DNA of 33,006 bases. It comes from UBA5314 sp035560815. Lineage in GTDB: Bacteria; Bacillota; Syntrophomonadia; Syntrophomonadales; Syntrophomonadaceae. Each line of letters begins with the position of its first letter. The first letter of the stretch is position 1. The stretch spans positions 1 through 33,006 of the forward strand of contig DATMYR010000003.1 in assembly GCA_035560815.1 (NCBI GenBank), written 5' to 3'. A program made the translations under genes and the position numbers. Shown here in pieces: positions 31,902 through 33,006 of the stretch. A model generated the notes under the pieces. The model saw only the letters and a list, made by a program, of their open reading frames with translations. It searched no databases and was not told the origin of the DNA.

Positions 31902-33006
31902 ATGCCTAGAATTAGCAAGAAATTTGCTTTATTGCTGGTGTTGGCCATGTTGGCCACTATGTTCGTTGGCATGGGCACCGTCAGTGCAGCAGCCAGCTAC
32001 AGCGCCGGTTCTGTTGTATCAACTTCCACCGGCAACCACGACCTGGGACGTTTCAAAGTTGCCATTCCTGCAACTGAATTGCAGAACAATGACTGGGTTG
32101 ACCTGCGTCTCCCGTCTGATTTCAAGTTCAATATACCTGATGGAACTGGCAAGGCAATCGTATCTGCAGGCGCTGGTGTTTACACTGTTGCAGGCGGAGC
32201 TGGGTTTGATCTTGAATTCCCATCTGTCAAGAACGCTTTCACCAATGGAGTCCTCGTAGGCAATATAACCGTGGATAAGCTGGGCGACGCCGAAGTAAAG
32301 ATCAACTTTGCTAATCCCGCTGCGTTGGTTGCAACCACTACCGAGGACACTGCATACTTTTATGTAAATCTGAACTCCATTTATGTAGACAGCTCTTCTC
32401 CCGCTTCAGTTCAAGTAAATGTTTCGGGGAACAGCGGGTCCTGCTTTGTTGATGGAGCAGTCACCGTGGCCACCTATGGTTCAGGTACTGTAAACCTGTC
32501 AATCGACAGCGTTAAGACCATCACTGATAGTATTTCCGGAATCGACAACATCAGAATTAAAGAAGACCGGCCGGGAGCTTGGAATGTTTATGACACGATC
32601 AAGCTGAAACTCCCCAACGGTTTTGTTTGGGCTGCTGCACCAACTGCGGCCACCATTTCGTCAATTGATGGAACCGACATTCACGCCGGTATTCTTGCTG
32701 ATATTAATGGTGACAGCGGTCGCACCCTGAAACTGACCAACAACTTAGCTAACACCACCACAGCCGCTTATGTAATGATTAAGAGCTTGGCTATTAATGT
32801 GGATGATGAAACTATCGCCAAGACCGGTGATGTAGTGATAGACGTAAGTGGTACAGCCACTTCTGCTCCCTCCAGCTTCACCGCTGCCAAATACGGCGAC
32901 TACACTGTAACCGCTTCTGCAGTTGGCGATCCCACACAGGTGGTTGCCGGCGGCGTACAGCAGAAAATCGGCAAATTTGCCATTGAAGAATCTGTAAAAG
33001 AAAGTC
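31902..33006 (+). CDS. S-layer-like abundant surface protein, partial at right edge
   Basis: ATG 31902, preceded by AAGGAGGG 6 nt upstream, opens a frame of 368 codons with no stop before the window ends. The signal peptide is MPRISKKFALLLVLAMLATM up to about residue 30 (VSAAA-SYS). The mature part is Ala/Thr/Val/Ser-rich, low in Cys and predicted all-beta, like S-layer proteins. Its first about 150 residues are homologous to the product of the preceding gene (ASY, HDLGRFKVAIPATELQNN, LPSDFKFNI, AYFYVNL). Codon choice looks regular, and the leader and ribosome binding site are strong, which fits high expression. No SLH or copper-amine-oxidase module is visible yet; one could lie beyond the edge. 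Confidence 0.88.
   Translation, partial: MPRISKKFALLLVLAMLATMFVGMGTVSAAASYSAGSVVSTSTGNHDLGRFKVAIPATELQNNDWVDLRLPSDFKFNIPDGTGKAIVSAGAGVYTVAGGAGFDLEFPSVKNAFTNGVLVGNITVDKLGDAEVKINFANPAALVATTTEDTAYFYVNLNSIYVDSSSPASVQVNVSGNSGSCFVDGAVTVATYGSGTVNLSIDSVKTITDSISGIDNIRIKEDRPGAWNVYDTIKLKLPNGFVWAAAPTAATISSIDGTDIHAGILADINGDSGRTLKLTNNLANTTTAAYVMIKSLAINVDDETIAKTGDVVIDVSGTATSAPSSFTAAKYGDYTVTASAVGDPTQVVAGGVQQKIGKFAIEESVKES

Noticed and set aside
31924..32259. A 111-codon open frame overlapping the start of the S-layer-like gene
   Set aside because: It lies in another frame, has Cys/Trp-rich unlikely composition, and the frame from 31902 has the ribosome binding site and signal peptide.

Overview
The window looks like the chromosome of an anaerobic, Gram-positive-type Bacillota, probably a clostridial lineage such as Syntrophomonadaceae. 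The taxon is inferred from gene families, not from a marker gene. Supporting families are a CsaB-type pyruvyl transferase, SLH-domain surface protein, LytR-CpsA-Psr protein, TagO/WecA-type transferase, DUF5693 protein, copper-amine-oxidase-N 'stalk' modules and strong AGGAGG ribosome binding sites. I see no rRNA, tRNA, CRISPR, insertion sequence or phage gene. Almost everything concerns the cell envelope.

Region 1 (1-10.15 kb, minus strand) is a tightly packed operon for an activated surface sugar. In transcription order it encodes an SpsF-like cytidylyltransferase, Gfo/Idh/MocA oxidoreductase, DegT aminotransferase, SDR epimerase, GNAT acetyltransferase, NeuB/SpsE synthase, formyltransferase-fold protein, polysaccharide deacetylase, AsnB-like amidotransferase, hexapeptide acyltransferase and a partial gene running off the left edge. 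The set suggests a CMP-activated nonulosonic-type sugar that is aminated, acylated and possibly formylated. No glycosyltransferase is visible. This region looks AT-richer than the rest.

Region 2 (10.29-12.84 kb, minus) has a winged-helix regulator with a nucleotidyltransferase-like tail and a membrane-anchored UDP-sugar 4,6-dehydratase of the WbpM/PglF type.

Region 3 (13.08-19.35 kb, minus) is an operon of csaB, a secreted GH26-like glycosidase, a MurJ/MviN flippase and a DUF5693 membrane protein, with a promoter at its head and a terminator at its end. CsaB pyruvylates the wall polymer that SLH domains bind.

Region 4 (19.56-27.99 kb, plus) runs divergently: TagO/WecA, an LCP wall-polymer ligase, a multidomain N-acetylmuramoyl-L-alanine amidase and a subtilase ending in three SLH domains.

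Region 5 (28.1-33.0 kb) holds an ECF sigma factor and its membrane anti-sigma factor (minus). Divergent from them are two paralogous secreted proteins (plus), the second cut by the right edge and probably an abundant S-layer-like protein. Three promoters sharing an AAC-N17-YGTCTAA layout lie in front of the sigma gene and in front of each of the two paralogues. This suggests a compact ECF regulon controlling surface proteins. The last gene also has a roughly 220-nt structured leader with an unused strong Shine-Dalgarno sequence.
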